A stretch of 64,000 nucleotides of DNA, taken from Sternotherus odoratus (lineage: Eukaryota > Chordata > Testudines > Kinosternidae). Under the pieces are notes generated by a model. The model worked only from the letters and a program-made list of their open reading frames with translations, did not search any database and was not told the DNA's origin. The stretch covers positions 62,001 to 126,000 of the forward strand of contig JAVMKO010000022.1 in the NCBI GenBank assembly GCA_032164245.1. Reading direction: 5' to 3'. A program made the translations under genes and the position numbers. The stretch's first letter is position 1. Each line of letters begins with the position of its first letter. Shown piece after piece: positions 29,215-40,708 of the stretch.

Positions 29215-30646
29215 AGATGCAGTGCAGGGTTTTGGTCTGCTGTTCCACTGTCTGGGATGTTTTGTCAGCCATGGCCCACCAAAAGAACATCCCTGTGAGT
29301 GGCCCATGAAGACAAGAGTTGCTCTTGCCTGCCTTGCTCAGCTTGACTTGCTTCCTCACCCCATTTCTGCCTTAGTTCCCGGTTGGCCTGGTGACAGAAG
29401 CAGACTGGGGGCCAGTGGTGCGGGGAGGAAGTTGAGCTGGTCCCTGATCTAGACTAGACCCTTCTGGTGAGAGTCTGGCCACCACTTGCTGTCCCACCCT
29501 GTTGTCCTGGTTTCCCACGTCCATTTAGGGAGGGACGTGGGGATTCTGCTTCCCCAATTTTCACATCCCAGAGGAGGGTGAACAGGAAAATGAACGTCTG
29601 CTCCACTCTCCCTGTAGGAACCCGACACCTTTGCTGTGGCAGTAAGAAGTGTCTGGGGGCCGACAGGCCTGTCCCCGAGGATCTGGAACAGCAGCTGCCA
29701 CCTCCCCCTCAGCTCCAGCCTGTGGGAAATGCTCATTGCCCGGCTGCAGGGGCGGATGCTGCTCCGTGCTCTGGAGAGTGTCTGCATTGGTCTGGCTCGT
29801 CACTGAGCCAGTCTGATACCGTAAGGTCTGAAGTGCCCCCTCCTGCCTGGCAGCTCAGAGTCTGTGCAGACATCAACCCCCCAACCCCCACAGCCAGCAG
29901 CAGTGCTACCCACCCCAGCCCCACAGGGGCACTCAATGACCTTCAGGTGGGGAAATGGCTCCTTGGCATCCAGCTGCTAGACTGAGACCAGGAGAGAGCC
30001 GGGTCTGGTTCACCTGAGTGGAGAACAGAGGACTGATGAGCACTGATCTCCTTCATTCTTCCCCACCATGCTGGTCAGCTTTATTGTCACTGTAATATTC
30101 CATGCTTCCCTTCAGGGCCATCTCTAGGGGGTGCAGGGCCTGGGACAGATCCCCCTTCACTTCTGAGCCCAAGTCCCCACCCCTTTCTAGTCCCTGCTCC
30201 ACCTCTTTCCACCTTCCTTCCCCTTCCCCTCATGACTCCGGGAGCCCAAAGAGGGAGACCAACTCGCCGTTCCCTAGGGATGGCTCTGCTTCTCTTGTAT
30301 GTTTCAGTTGCTCCTGAAGTTATTGTACACACCTTTGTTATTCAATCAGAAAATAAATATATTTCCATTCTTGACCTAGTCTATCTGTAAGCAGAGTCAG
30401 AACGGGCTCTGCCCTGACATCTGGTGCTGAGTGATGGAAAAGGACTTTGGGGCTAATCTGATTTGCATGGGCTCACCCACCCCACCTAGCATGATGGGAC
30501 TCTTTGCCCAAATGGTCCCTTTGGCTGCTGTGGGATCCCCAGTCTCTTTGTTATTGGGGGTAGAATGAAGTGTTGTTATCCTGGTTATGTGAATCAAGGA
30601 CAGTAGAACTGTACCTAGCATGTTATAACTCACCCTTAACTATAGT
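29215..30646. other. Unassigned DNA without a supported gene
   Basis: Open frames here (for example 29467-29985 plus) are Pro/Ser-rich with no domain and no splice context. An AATAAA at 30350 follows a non-coding stretch and could be the 3' end of an old retrocopy or transcript. I assign nothing. Confidence 0.4.
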
Positions 30647-30840
30647 AACAAAGAGTCCTGTGGTACCTTAAAGACTAACTAAAGTATTGAATTGTAAGCT
30701 CTCATGGACTAATGCCCACTTCATCAGATGCAAGTAGTGGCAGTGGCATTGGTTGCATCCGATGAAGTGGGTATTAGCCCATGAAAGCTTATGCTTCAAT
30801 ACTTTAGTTAGTCTTTAAGGTACCACAGGACTCTTTGTTA
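30647..30840. repeat. Palindromic fold-back element (MITE)
   Basis: Two inverted arms of about 80 bases: AACAAAGAGTCCTGTGG at the left and the reverse complement CCACAGGACTCTTTGTTA at the right, with only about 25 bases in between. The right arm is the same string that recurs at 17.0, 33.5 and 59.9 kb. A long stable hairpin is expected. A further tail (CTATTCCAGACTAACATGGCTAC) follows to about 30880. Confidence 0.8.
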
Positions 30841-30899
30841 TCTCTGCTATTCCAGACTAACATGGCTACTTCTCTGATTTTTGACACCCTTAACTATGT

Positions 30900-31990
30900 A
30901 GGACTTGCTAGGCAAGAGGACATAGCTTCTAAAACTCAGTGACTTGAGAGAGGCTGGGGATGGTATTTGTACTTTGTTGTTGAGATGCTGGTTGATGGTT
31001 TTAAATGGCTAATTGGACCTTCTATTCCTTTCTCTACTGTAGCATATCAGAGCTAATTCTAAGTTCTATTAAGAGTCTACTTTGAGACTGCCAAGTTGAA
31101 TTCACTTTGGGCTGGGGTGCAGGTGCACTAAGGCTCCCCTACTATGAGCTGAAATCACTTAAGAGCTGAAATCTGGTAAGAACTGAAATCCCTGAGCACT
31201 GTGTTACATAGGGGGCCCTGAAGCTATACCGCTGGGCAGCTGGAGAGGAGCAGCTGCCAGAGTGGGTGGTGGAGCGGACTAGTAGTTTGTGGAATGGAAA
31301 GTGGAGTGGAGCAAAGTAGCTAGAGGAGTGACTGGTGGAGCAGAGCAGTTCCTGGGATAGTTGGCGGAGCAGAGCAGTTTGTGGGATGGCTGGTGGAGCA
31401 ACACAGTGAGCAAACTGGCTTGTGGGATGGCTGGCAGAGCAGCTCACAATGAGGGCTGCAGCAGAACCCCATGGAGAGGTGGGGTAGTTGGCCTTGGCCC
31501 ACCTAAGCTACCCCTTAGCCTATCCCCCCATTTCTACCCAGGCTAGGAGATAAAACTCTGCAGATGAACTTTGAACTCTGCAGAGACTTTTGAGCTGTTG
31601 GACTTTTGGGACTTTGCATGGTTTTTGGGGTGCTGGACTTTTGGGTTGTTGGATGTTTGGGCTGTGGGACTTTTTGGACTTTGGGTGATTTTGGGAGTTT
31701 TAGGACTCAAGAACCAAAGGGAAAGGACACAGACCATATCCTTCGGGGTAGGAGTGGGCCTTCTGGTTCATGGTTTGTTTTATGAATCCTGTTTATGGTG
31801 TTTCCCCAATATAATGCTGCCTTGTTTCTCGGTTATTAAAAGGCTTTTGGTACACTCAAACTCCGTGCCTGCGAGAGGGGAAGTATTGCCATTAAGGGCC
31901 TTGAGTGCTTATGAGAAACCAGGAGGAACTGATCCAGTGCCGGAACATGAAAGTCAACTGCTCCCAGTTGCTGGTGGAAACCCCTTCTTA
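30900..31990 (+). repeat. Solo LTR related to the Gypsy LTR at 4157-5286
   Basis: Plus-strand copy sharing ordered blocks with the Gypsy LTR: AAACTCA.TGA.TTGAGAGAG, GAGTCTA, TATGAGCTGAAATCACT, AAGAGCTGAAATC, GGGGGCCCTGA, then TTCATGGTTTG, TTTGGTACACTCA and GCGAGAGGGGAAGTATTGCC. The internal tandem repeats differ. No internal element sequence follows, so this is a diverged solo LTR. The edges are approximate. Confidence 0.7.
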
Positions 31991-32253
31991 CCTAGAAACA
32001 AAGACCAGCAGGAGGGAATCAAGGCCCATCCTGGTCCCAGAGCCCAGTCCACACCCACCTTTCTGTTTGTCTTTTCATTTTGATTTGTGTAACTGTGTTT
32101 TCTTCTGGATTCGATATTTAACTAAAAAAGAAGGTCTCTCAGCACTGGATGGAGGAGCAGCCTGGGGCTGCTGAGACAGTGAGAGTAGCAAGTTTTCTGT
32201 ATTGTTTCCTGCTCCTTTTTCTTCTGCACCAAACTTGCCCCTTCATTATGTGA

Positions 32254-32326
32254 GCCTGGGTTGCTCAGATGATAGAGTATCAGACTTTTAATCTGTGGGT
32301 CCAGAGGTCAAATCCCTGGTCAGGTG
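32254..32326 (+). pseudogene. tRNA-Lys (TTT) pseudogene
   Basis: GCCTGGGTTGCTCAG opens the copy, followed by the anticodon arm CAGACTTTTAATCTG and GGTCCAG. This follows tRNA-Lys-UUU closely. The T arm has lost its pairing and the TTC start (AGAGGTCAAAT), and the acceptor stem has a G:G mismatch and G:U pairs. It has no SINE tail, so it is a decayed tRNA gene or retro-copy. Confidence 0.7.
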
Positions 32327-32392
32327 CAGAGGGATCATTTCCCCCTGTGGTATCTCCCATGAATTTCAAAATTCCATACTTTCCTTTTCAGG

Positions 32393-32515
32393 ACTGTGGG
32401 AGCATTGGCCTGCTAAATCCAGGGTTGTGAGTTCAATCCTTGAGGGGCCATTTAGGGATATGGGGCAAAAATAGGGATTGATTCTGCTTTGGGCAGGGGG
32501 TTGGACTAGATCAGT
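32393..32515 (+). repeat. tRNA-derived SINE, 5'-truncated copy
   Basis: GAGCATTGGCCTGCTAAA, then GGGTTGTGAGTTCAATCC (B-box-like), a GGGGCAAAAAT segment and a tail ending GGTTGGACTAGATCA. It has the same structure as the SINE at 56.7 kb, and it lacks the A box. Confidence 0.75.
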
Positions 32516-33289
32516 GGTCTCTAACATGCGGTCTGCCAAGCCCTTCCCTGCGGCCTGTGATGCTCCCTCTGGCCCCCGACCAAGCTCTGCCATGGCCCTG
32601 CCCCTAAGCTCCACCGTGGCCCCCCACCTAGGTCCCCACAGCCTTCCTGCCCTCCGCCAAGCTCCCCCCAGCTGTCTGTCAAGCTCCTTATAGCCCCCTG
32701 TTCCTCCACGTATTTCTAACCCATGCACTGCTCCCCACTTCACCAGGCAGTTCTCTCATGGCTTAGTGGTTTCTGGGAGGAGGGGGCCAGAAGCAGAGAG
32801 CCTCATGAACAGGGGAGGAGGGGGGAAGGGATGGGGTTTGGGGGAAGGGGTTGGACTAGGGGCGGGGAGGAAGTGGAGTTGGAATGAGAAGTTTGATGAT
32901 GGGATTGGCCTAGGGGAGGAGAGGGGGCAGAGTTGGGATGGGAACTTGCCACAGTTGTCTGGACAGACAATGCCAACTTTCTGTGCGTTGTGGGGTATGC
33001 ACAAAATTAATTTTCAAATTGGATACTATAAACCAAGGGCTTAACAGAAGTTCAGATTGGTTCTCTCATTACAGTAATTAATTGCATTTCTTGAGTTACT
33101 GACTACAGATCTCCATTTCAAGAGGTGTATCTTCCTCCTAGTGATAATGGACCATCTACATTTAACAGCCCTCTTACAATTGGTATGCTAACTAATATGT
33201 ATATATTTATTTATTTATTTATATATTTTTTCTTTTCTTTTTCTTTCTATGTGTATAAATGCATTTTACTTCTGTTCCATTCTATGCAT
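32516..33289. other. Repeat-derived DNA, hAT-like fragment then G-rich and AT-rich tracts
   Basis: CAGTGGTCTCTAACATGCGG at 32513 resembles the terminus of the hAT element at 52102 (CAGGGGTCTCAAACATGCGG), and the C-rich text after it is also alike. A G-rich tract follows (32775-32940), and TTTATTTATTTATATA simple sequence lies at 33205-33245. I see no gene. Confidence 0.45.
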
Positions 33290-33570
33290 CCGATGAAGTG
33301 AGCTATAGCTCATGAAAGCTTATGCTGAAATAAACTAGTTTGTCTCTAAGGTGCTACAAATATTCCTCGCTTTCCTTAAAGTATTGAAGCATCAGCTTTC
33401 ATGGGCAAATATCCACTTTGTCGTTTGCAAGCTGTGCTTGCATCCGATGAAGTGAGTATTAGCCCACAAAAGCTTATGCTTCGATACTGTAGTTTGGCAC
33501 CTTAAAGACTCAGGACTCTTTGTTAACTCTGCTATTCCAGATTAACACGGCTACCTCTCTGATTCTTAAC
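33290..33570. repeat. Two adjacent MITE fragments
   Basis: At 33290-33365, GATGAAGTGAGCTATAGC, TCATGAAAGCTTATGC and GTCTCTAAGGTGC. At 33375-33570, a fold-back arrangement like the one at 30647 (GCATCCGATGAAGTGAG, TTAGCCCACAAAAGC), ending GATTAACACGGCTACC. They are related families sharing the GATGAAGTG...GAAAGCTTATGC core. Confidence 0.7.
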
Positions 33571-33729
33571 AACAAGATGTAGTGTGCTTGTGAGTGTATG
33601 TAAGTGTATAAGTGTAATATACATCATAGGCATATGCTACAGTGTTAATTAATACATGTATTACTAATAAAAGTGGCGCTTTGCCTCATTCCCCTTGAAA
33701 AAGTCCTGTGCAGTACTTTAAGTAGAACA

Positions 33730-35085
33730 TACGGACTTAGCATAACCCACAGCCAGCTTGTTGGCTCAGCCACCATAAATTGGAAACAAAAGTACAGAAT
33801 CAGGGGAATTTGGCCTTGTCAGACAGACAGAAAAGTATGAGCTGCAGCACTACCAACTGGAGAGAGATATTCACAAAGTCATGAGAATGGGGAGAGAAGG
33901 GAGAAGTTTGCTTTGGGTCTCTGAAGTTTCTCTCTGAGAATAAAAATTAGGACGTTTTCCTATTGCTGAAGAAATTTTAATAGTTAGAAAATGTACCTTA
34001 AATAAGCAAAGAGTCCTGGTCTACAGCTGCTTGAGCAATTCCACCCTGACAGTGTATTCCAACAACAAAGCGTAAAAAGAAGACGACCTTGAGTAGTTTT
34101 AACTAACTTTGAAAAACACAAAAGTTAATGCGTAGGTTGTCTTAGGTACGTGAACCCCTGTATAGTGAAAATGACTGGTTAGTGTTTTTGAATCACCAGG
34201 TCTTAAATAAAATCATTGGTTAAAGTAGAGAAGAGAAATCCTCATTTGAACTATGTAATGGGGGTCAGAAGACAGGCTCGTTGGAACAGAACTCCGAGAT
34301 ACAGCTCAAGACAAAAGGTGCTAGGACTGTTACCCCACCCAACCGTTACCCTGCCCGACCATATTGAGCAGAAGCCAGAGCCCCAGACGTGAACCGATCC
34401 TGACTGGCCCCTGGGAGATGTCCAGCTGTCCTTTCTGGGAGGGGTGAGCATTAGATGCTTCATGTGTGCTCTGTTGATTGGTTGCTAATAAATACATGCC
34501 CATGTTTAAGGATATTACTGTGTAAGGCTCTTCCACTGGAAAAGAGCCCTGCAGACCTCTAGCACACTGGGTATACTAGGAAGGGAAACTGACCCTGAGC
34601 CCAGGGATGGGTAAGGTTGGGCCCCTTGTCCCTGCATACCCACAAGGAGGGGAGGAGGGATGGAGATTTAAATCATGTGGGTTACATCCTGACTAAATAA
34701 AGAAAATGCATCACCACAGCATCACCACGGCTGAGACGACAGCAGAAGCTCTGACTTGGACCAGGCGGCTGTGAGAGGGAGAACCGCAAGGCAATTCAAG
34801 GGCGCACAAGTGACCCCCCTGACACTACTGTTTTAAAAAGCTCCGGCTCTGGGAGGATGGCGCATGCAGATTAGCCTCAGTGGAATTCAAGAGGGCCCAT
34901 CACTCAAAGACCCTGCTTTAATCAACACACACAGCATTGACAAAACTCTCTAGTGTAGACGTAGCCATAGTTAGATCAGTCTAGCCCCCACTTTAGACAC
35001 AGCTAAGTCTACAGAACAATTCTCGGTGGCCACTTTCAACTTAGCTCTAGTAATGTAGACATGATTTTAGTTCCAAGAGATCTCT
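33730..35085 (+). repeat. 1.35-kb interspersed repeat, copy A
   Basis: Aligns over its whole length with 49110-50455 in the same orientation: TTAGCATAACCCACAG, TCACAAAGTCATGAGAATGG, GGGGTCAGAAGA, GACTAAATAAAGAAAATG and CTCTAGTGTAGACGTAGCC. The AATAAA-type signals near 34490 and 34697 suggest that part is an LTR or retro-element end. I do not recognise the family. The next 285 bases to 35370 hold nothing I can assign. Confidence 0.8.
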
Positions 35086-35370
35086 GGGTGAACCTGTGAG
35101 GGCCTGTTGCTCTGCCAAGTGGAGGGAGACCGCTTGGGCCAGGTTGAACTAGCCAGGCCCAGAGTCGGTATGGCAGTCCAGTGTCCCTCAGCAGCACCAG
35201 GAAGCCACTCAGGCCAGTAAGGCCCTTAGTGAGGGCCAGGGTAGTGCCATGGGGTAACCTGGAACAGACTCTTGGGTTGCTTGCAGCCGGGACAGAGCCC
35301 AGTTACCCAGGAAGCAACCCATTTCTCGGGGCAGTGGGGGGAGGACGGGGCTGGCTAAACCAGCCAAACA

Positions 35371-36287
35371 GAAGAGACTTTAGTTTCACCCCACTGGCTA
35401 GCCACAAGTTAAACAAGCAATTCAATTAGCCACTCCAGCTTCCCAGTATCACCACCAGCAGCCACCTGTCCCGGGGATCAATGGTTATGAAAACCAATAC
35501 CCCGATAAAGAAAATGGTTCTTCCCAATTCCAAAGAATCAGGCCCCAGACCCAGGTCAATATACAAATCAGATCTTACCCACAACTCACGCTGTTGCCAA
35601 TCCTTAGGAATTTTAAAAGGAAAAAAATATAAGTGAGCATTAGGAATGGTTAAAAGAAATTATTTACATACTGTAATGTCAAATCTCTTGGTTCAGGCTT
35701 GCAGCAAAGGCAGAATAAACTGCAGGTTTAAATCCAAGTCTCTGGAATACATCCACAACATGGATGGGTCATTCAGTCTTTTGTTTCAAGCTTCTGCGTG
35801 AAACAAAGTCCCATCCAGAGGTAGGAGCAAGACTGAAGACTGGAAACTGATGACCAAGATGGAGGGTCTCAAGCATCTTTTATAGCTTTCCCAGGTGCAG
35901 GAATTTTCTTTGTCTTTTGCTGTGCAGCAAAATGGAGTATTGAGTCACATGGCAATCCCTGCCCCCTCGCTAAGACACAGGGTGTGTCCACCCTCTCTCA
36001 ATGAGTCCATTGTGTAGCTGATGGTCCTTAATGGGCCAACCAGGCCAGCCCAGCTAACAACAACTTGCTTGAGATTTCACCCAGAAGCAAAGCATGTTTG
36101 AAATACAGCAAATATTAATAACTTAAGCTACAAAAAAGATACACACATACAGATAATCTTAATCAGTCGACCATAACCTGGTCGTAGACACCTTATATGA
36201 CCCCCTTTACATAAGATTTGGTGCCCCTACAGGACCTTGGTTGCACCAATGATCTATATGATCCCAGATAGTTTCAGTAACGTGACA
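35371..36287 (-). repeat. 3' LTR of the non-autonomous element (shortened)
   Basis: Matches 40832-41738: ACCCCACTGGCTAGCCACAA, CATGGATGGGTCATTCAGTC, ATAGATACACAC-like text and the end CAGTAACGTGACA. The distal part present in the 5' LTR (TGACGGTGCTATTCC and following) is missing here. Confidence 0.85.
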
Positions 36288-36577
36288 CCCACAACACAAA
36301 ATTGATGCAGGAAGGGATCACAAGACATCACTGACTGCATCCCAAAAGCTTCCCATTCTTCAGTCTGTCTCACCACAGGTAGTTTATTAAAGTCATGTTC
36401 AATAACATCATAGAATCTCTCTACACATTCAAGGTACCACTTGGATAGAACAACAGTGGACAGGATCTGCCCTTGCAGCGTAATTCCCATATGTCTTATC
36501 CGATTTTGCCAAGAGCTAAAGAAAATAGCTACTTTACCCATACAAACTCTGGCAAATGCTTGGAACCCAATTGACAT

Positions 36578-37416
36578 TGTTGTAGTGTTGTAGTGTGGTG
36601 TTGCTGTCCAGAGGCTACCGGTGTGGTGCTTCTGCTTTCTCCTGTTGATATCACTCGGCTGCGTGCGTGTGTTCCCTCTGTGTGCTGCCCCAGCTCTGTA
36701 CAGATAGCTGACGCAGCAGACCCGACGAGAACCCCCAATAACCACAGAGTCTTGGTAAGGTACAAAGGCACCTCGGCCAGGGTTTATTGCGACCCTGACA
36801 CCCTTGCTGTTCCCCGCAGGTTCCTTAGCCTACAGGGCTTACAGAGAGAGAGTGTCACTTGGCAATGGACTCAGCTCAGCGGCGGACATGCCACTCCCCC
36901 TTTCGAGCTGGACAAAGACATTCCAGTGACACATGCTTATATAGAGATACAGAACAAGTTACACCTCACTCCTGACGTATTGAGGTGCAACCCTTCCACG
37001 TAGCAAGGTACAACCCTCTTACGTAGTACGGTGCAGCCCCTTTACGTAGTTAGGTACCGCCTCGCACCTTGTACCTGTTGGTTTGATCAAAACAACTCTA
37101 TCCATCATTTTACCCTGTCATTGGGATGGGTCGGCCTGTTCCTTGTTATCTGAGGAATGTTCTTGGTTTATAATGTACCTTGTTACGGTGTTTATACTGA
37201 AACTTATAATGAGTATGAATTCTTGCGATATCAGCCCTTTTCCTGCCAAGTTCTGTGAGCTGGACCAGCTTTTTTGCTCACAGCTGCAATGTGCTTCATA
37301 TTAGCAAAGACCTGACCATTACTTTAGTTCAGGCCTCAGGCTGGGCCCTCAGTAGGCCTTTAGCCATTACTCAAGTAGGCCTTTAGCCTTTACTTACATT
37401 GCCTTCGCTTACTACA
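36578..37416 (-). repeat. Solo LTR of the tRNA-Trp ERV family with 5-bp target duplication
   Basis: On the minus strand this runs TGTAGTAAGCGAAGG to CTACAACA. GACAT flanks both ends (36573-36577 and 37417-37421), a perfect duplication. The AATAAA signal, TATA box and four 23-bp-spaced ACGT cores are all kept. It sits inside the non-autonomous element and so is younger than it. Recombination between the LTRs of a full provirus is the likely origin. Confidence 0.93.
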
Positions 37417-37525
37417 GACATCACATCAACAGAGATATTAATGTTATTCATAGTACAGAAGTCTTGGCATCTAGCCATGGAAACAATATGGTAGTGTGCC
37501 TCAGTTTCTCTTTTCATACAGTACA

Positions 37526-40114
37526 TCAGATCTGTTTTTTTTCCTTTTGAAAAGTCTTAATACTGTTTACAGGCATTAACTGTGGAACATCAGTAGAACA
37601 AGACCTTTTAACACAAAGTGTGTTCTCCTGTATTCCTCTTAACATGTTCAAGGGATTTTTTAAAAGTTTAGGCACATTGTACAATTGTACAGTCTCTGGT
37701 AATAACACAGTAGTTACACAAATTGCCGTTAGCAATAAGAACAAGTTCATTGCAAGTGTCCATTTATAATAAGGTTTGTCAAGCCACACCTTTGGGTCAA
37801 TACCATTAGAGTTTTGGCCTTCTAGGGTCACTTTGTGGGGTTCTTTTTCAAAATCCAATTCTCTTCTCCCTCCTTGCCTTGAAGGATCACATCCTGCCCT
37901 CTCTTGCTTAACAGAATTTCCTGGATGATCTGGAAGGTCCCCTGAGCTAACAGCCATTAGCAAGTCTTTCTTCCCCCATTCAGTCAAGTAATTTGCATCA
38001 CTACAGACAGAAGCAGGTTTTGAGGCTGGACCATGGTTTAAAGAGATACCATCCATTTTTACTGACAAGCTAGTCTCAAAGTTCTGTTGTCCTTTCTTTA
38101 CCCACTTCTGCTTCCATGTGGAAACAGATGTTAAGTTCACCCAGAACTACAAGTTACATTCAACCTGTCTAGAGATGAGATTATACTGATCATCCCCTGC
38201 ATTCTTATTAGACTAATCAAACAGCTGTCCTGTTTCACAGACTTAGCTATTCCACCATTTTTTGAACCTGGGACACATACTGTTCACTTGCAGAATCGGC
38301 ATGGAGACATCTCTCTCTGAACAACCTTGTCTCCCCAACAAGCTGGTCAAACACAGCCACTCATAGGGCAGTCCCAATTCATTCTCAAAGCTATCCCCAC
38401 TGAACTTTTCCACAGGAAAATCTGTAGATTTGTTCACTACAGAAAACTTCTGGCTGTTAGGAACTGAAACTTCCTTGATTAAATCACTTTCACATTCCTC
38501 CACTGCAGCAAACTGCCTGCATAGATTACCAGAAGGATCTTTTCCCATAGGAACTTTTTTAGGCCACAATTTACCCTTCACAAAAGTTCTGACTTGACCC
38601 TCTTCACCCAGGGCTTGCTCCAAAGGAACACCTTCCTGAGCCACAACAGACTCTTTCTGGGCTTTACTTACATTTATGATTACCATTGAGCAATCAGGCA
38701 GATTTCAACACAATCCCCTTTCAGGGAAATTCAGACTCACTGGACAAGAGGTTAGAAGCATTCTTCTTTCCGTTGGCACACACCAGCTCAGGAATTTTTT
38801 TCTTCTTGCTACAAGTTGTCAATCTGTCAGTAGGTAACACAACCAGATCACCTTCCTGCTCTCTTTGTGCCCTGGTTTGGGTGTCACTCTGATTAGACAG
38901 AGTTGCGACATCCTTTTCCAGCAACACACTAGAAACAGGCAAAATAGAAGCACCAGAATCGTCTGGTCTCTGGGATCTTGCCAAGACATTAACTGGATGT
39001 AACCTAGTTATAGAGCCTTTCTCCCCAGCAGACACACGCTTAGGACCATTCCCTTTCTGGGCTTTAGCTGAATCCAAAACCAACTCTGAGACAACTGCAC
39101 TATCCTCAACCATCACAGGCTGAAAAGCACCTTCTGTCTGCTCCACAGACAATGAAGATTCAGAGACACATTCTCCTTCACCAGACACACCGCTTGGGAT
39201 CTCACTTCCCTTGTTCCAGCACACAGGCCTGTCCACAGACAACTGCTTGGAGAGTGAGGTAGCTTCCTCCATAGGCAAGTCAATACCCCTGACAGACACA
39301 GGCAGATTCCCTTCACTGTCACACTTCTCCACACATGACACAGATAAGCCATAGGGACACTTTTCTTTCACTATCCTCACTTTCCCAAACTGCTGACTAG
39401 ATAAAGCCATCAGCCCACAAGGCTACCTAGGCTTATCCAAGCCTTCCTCACCAGGAACATCACCACTCCCAATAGATACACTGCTGCATTTTTTAGATTC
39501 AAATTTACAAGCGGTACCAGCCAACACTATTTCACCCTTTCCTTCCTCAGTTAGGGCTTCAACCTGACCATTCATTGTAATGTGTTCCAGGGAAACCTCT
39601 TTCTGATCAATAAGTTCTTCCTGCACTGTATCCAATACCAGATTCACTTCTGAGACATTAGACAGACATTCAGAAACTTTATTTACAGGCAAACAGCTTC
39701 CCTGCACAGACAAACACTTGGAGAAACCCTGTCCAAATCATTGTCCATAACAGAGACAGGTTTAAGATCATTCCTTTCCTGTGACAGGCTACCTGGACTG
39801 AACAAAGCTTTAACATTTTCCCCAATTAAAAGATCCTTCAGCAATAACTTCCTTCCACCAGCTATAACTTCATGCTTAGCCCCATTCCATTCAAGGTGGA
39901 TTTTGGCCAAAGGCACACTTACAGTAAACTCACAAAAGATTACAATATTTACACTTTGATTTGGTAAGTAATCTTCCTCTTTTACCAGATTTGCTTTCAC
40001 AAGAGTGATGTTAGAAGCCATAATTTGCCCCAAACAGCTTATCCCATAGACTTCTACACTCTCTAGGAATTCTTCATTACCACCCTTTAGTGAACTTACA
40101 GACACAGCATTCAC
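37526..40114 (-). pseudogene. Broken internal frames of the non-autonomous LTR element
   Basis: Five frames in series on the minus strand (40114-39683, 39713-39423, 39410-38721, 38686-38243, 38140-37526). The first ends with a protease-like segment (IHLEWNGAKHEV then LLIGENVKALF), like the end of a retropepsin before a long linker. The middle frames are Ser/Glu/Val-rich and disordered. The last has a hydrophobic helix (MNLFLLLTAICVTTVLL) after a basic patch. I cannot name a product. Small overlaps between the frames suggest one original long reading frame broken by indels. Confidence 0.5.
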
Positions 40115-40186
40115 ATGGAAGTAGCAGTGTTGGGGTACATTTGGTTACACCCAGACAACTGCTCAGAGTTGAACAACAAACCAATA

Positions 40187-40288
40187 CAGTGGATTCTGGT
40201 TAATTGGGACACATTGGGACCGGCACAATTTGGCCCGATTAAGTGGCTGCCCCAATTAACCAGTGGCCCGATTAACCAGAATCCACTG
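40187..40288. mobile_element. Mariner/Tigger-type MITE, 102 bp, TA target site
   Basis: Terminal inverted repeats CAGTGGATTCTGGTTAAT and ATTAACCAGAATCCACTG, flanked by TA on both sides (40185-40186, 40289-40290). The interior is also partly palindromic (CCCAATTAACC / GGTTAATTGGG). It is inserted in the non-autonomous LTR element. Confidence 0.85.
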
Positions 40289-40387
40289 TATTGTTATAAA
40301 CCAGACTTTCAGGAAGATACAATTTCTGACATTCTTCTCTTGCTTTTTTTAGTTGGAGCCACTCTTTGGCAGTCTCCTGTCTCATCT

Positions 40388-40512
40388 TCTCAAGTCTCCT
40401 GCTGCAGCTGCTGAATTCTCTGTTTCAGCTGCTGAATTCTCTCCTCTTTCTCAGCATCTTTCTCTAGCTGGGCCATTAACAGCTCTCTCAGTTCTTGATT
40501 TGTAGGTTTCTC
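40388..40512 (-). pseudogene. Gag-like coiled-coil remnant
   Basis: On the minus strand this encodes KPTNQELRELLMAQLEKD, then KEERIQQLKQRIQQLQQ, and then a stop. The heptad-like helix just inside the 5' leader is where a Gypsy-type Gag begins. Nothing of the capsid follows. Confidence 0.5.
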
Positions 40513-40687
40513 TTTAAAACTTCTTTTTTTGTGCAGAAATATTTTAGGGCTCTTTTGTCAAGGACCTCAAATGCTCTTTGCTCATTCATTATAATTACTC
40601 TTTAACCAGTTATACTCTTAAAACCCAATATTCAAATTTGGATAGCATGGGGTTCTGACCCAAAGCTCAGTTGACCTGGTATTGTGG

Positions 40688-40705
40688 ATCCTGCCGACTA
40701 TGCCA
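40688..40705 (-). other. Primer binding site, tRNA-Ser type
   Basis: TGGCATAGTCGGCAGGAT on the minus strand. This is complementary to the 3' end of a vertebrate tRNA-Ser (AGA-type), with one C-to-T difference at a CpG. It lies three bases inside the LTR end (CCGTCA). Confidence 0.7.
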
Positions 40706-40708
40706 CCG

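Noticed and set aside
29467..29985. 172-codon plus-strand frame
   Set aside because: Low-complexity Pro/Ser/Ala composition, no domain, no promoter or splice context.
32254..32326. Functional tRNA-Lys gene
   Set aside because: T arm and acceptor stem have lost pairing and invariant bases, so it is listed as a pseudogene.
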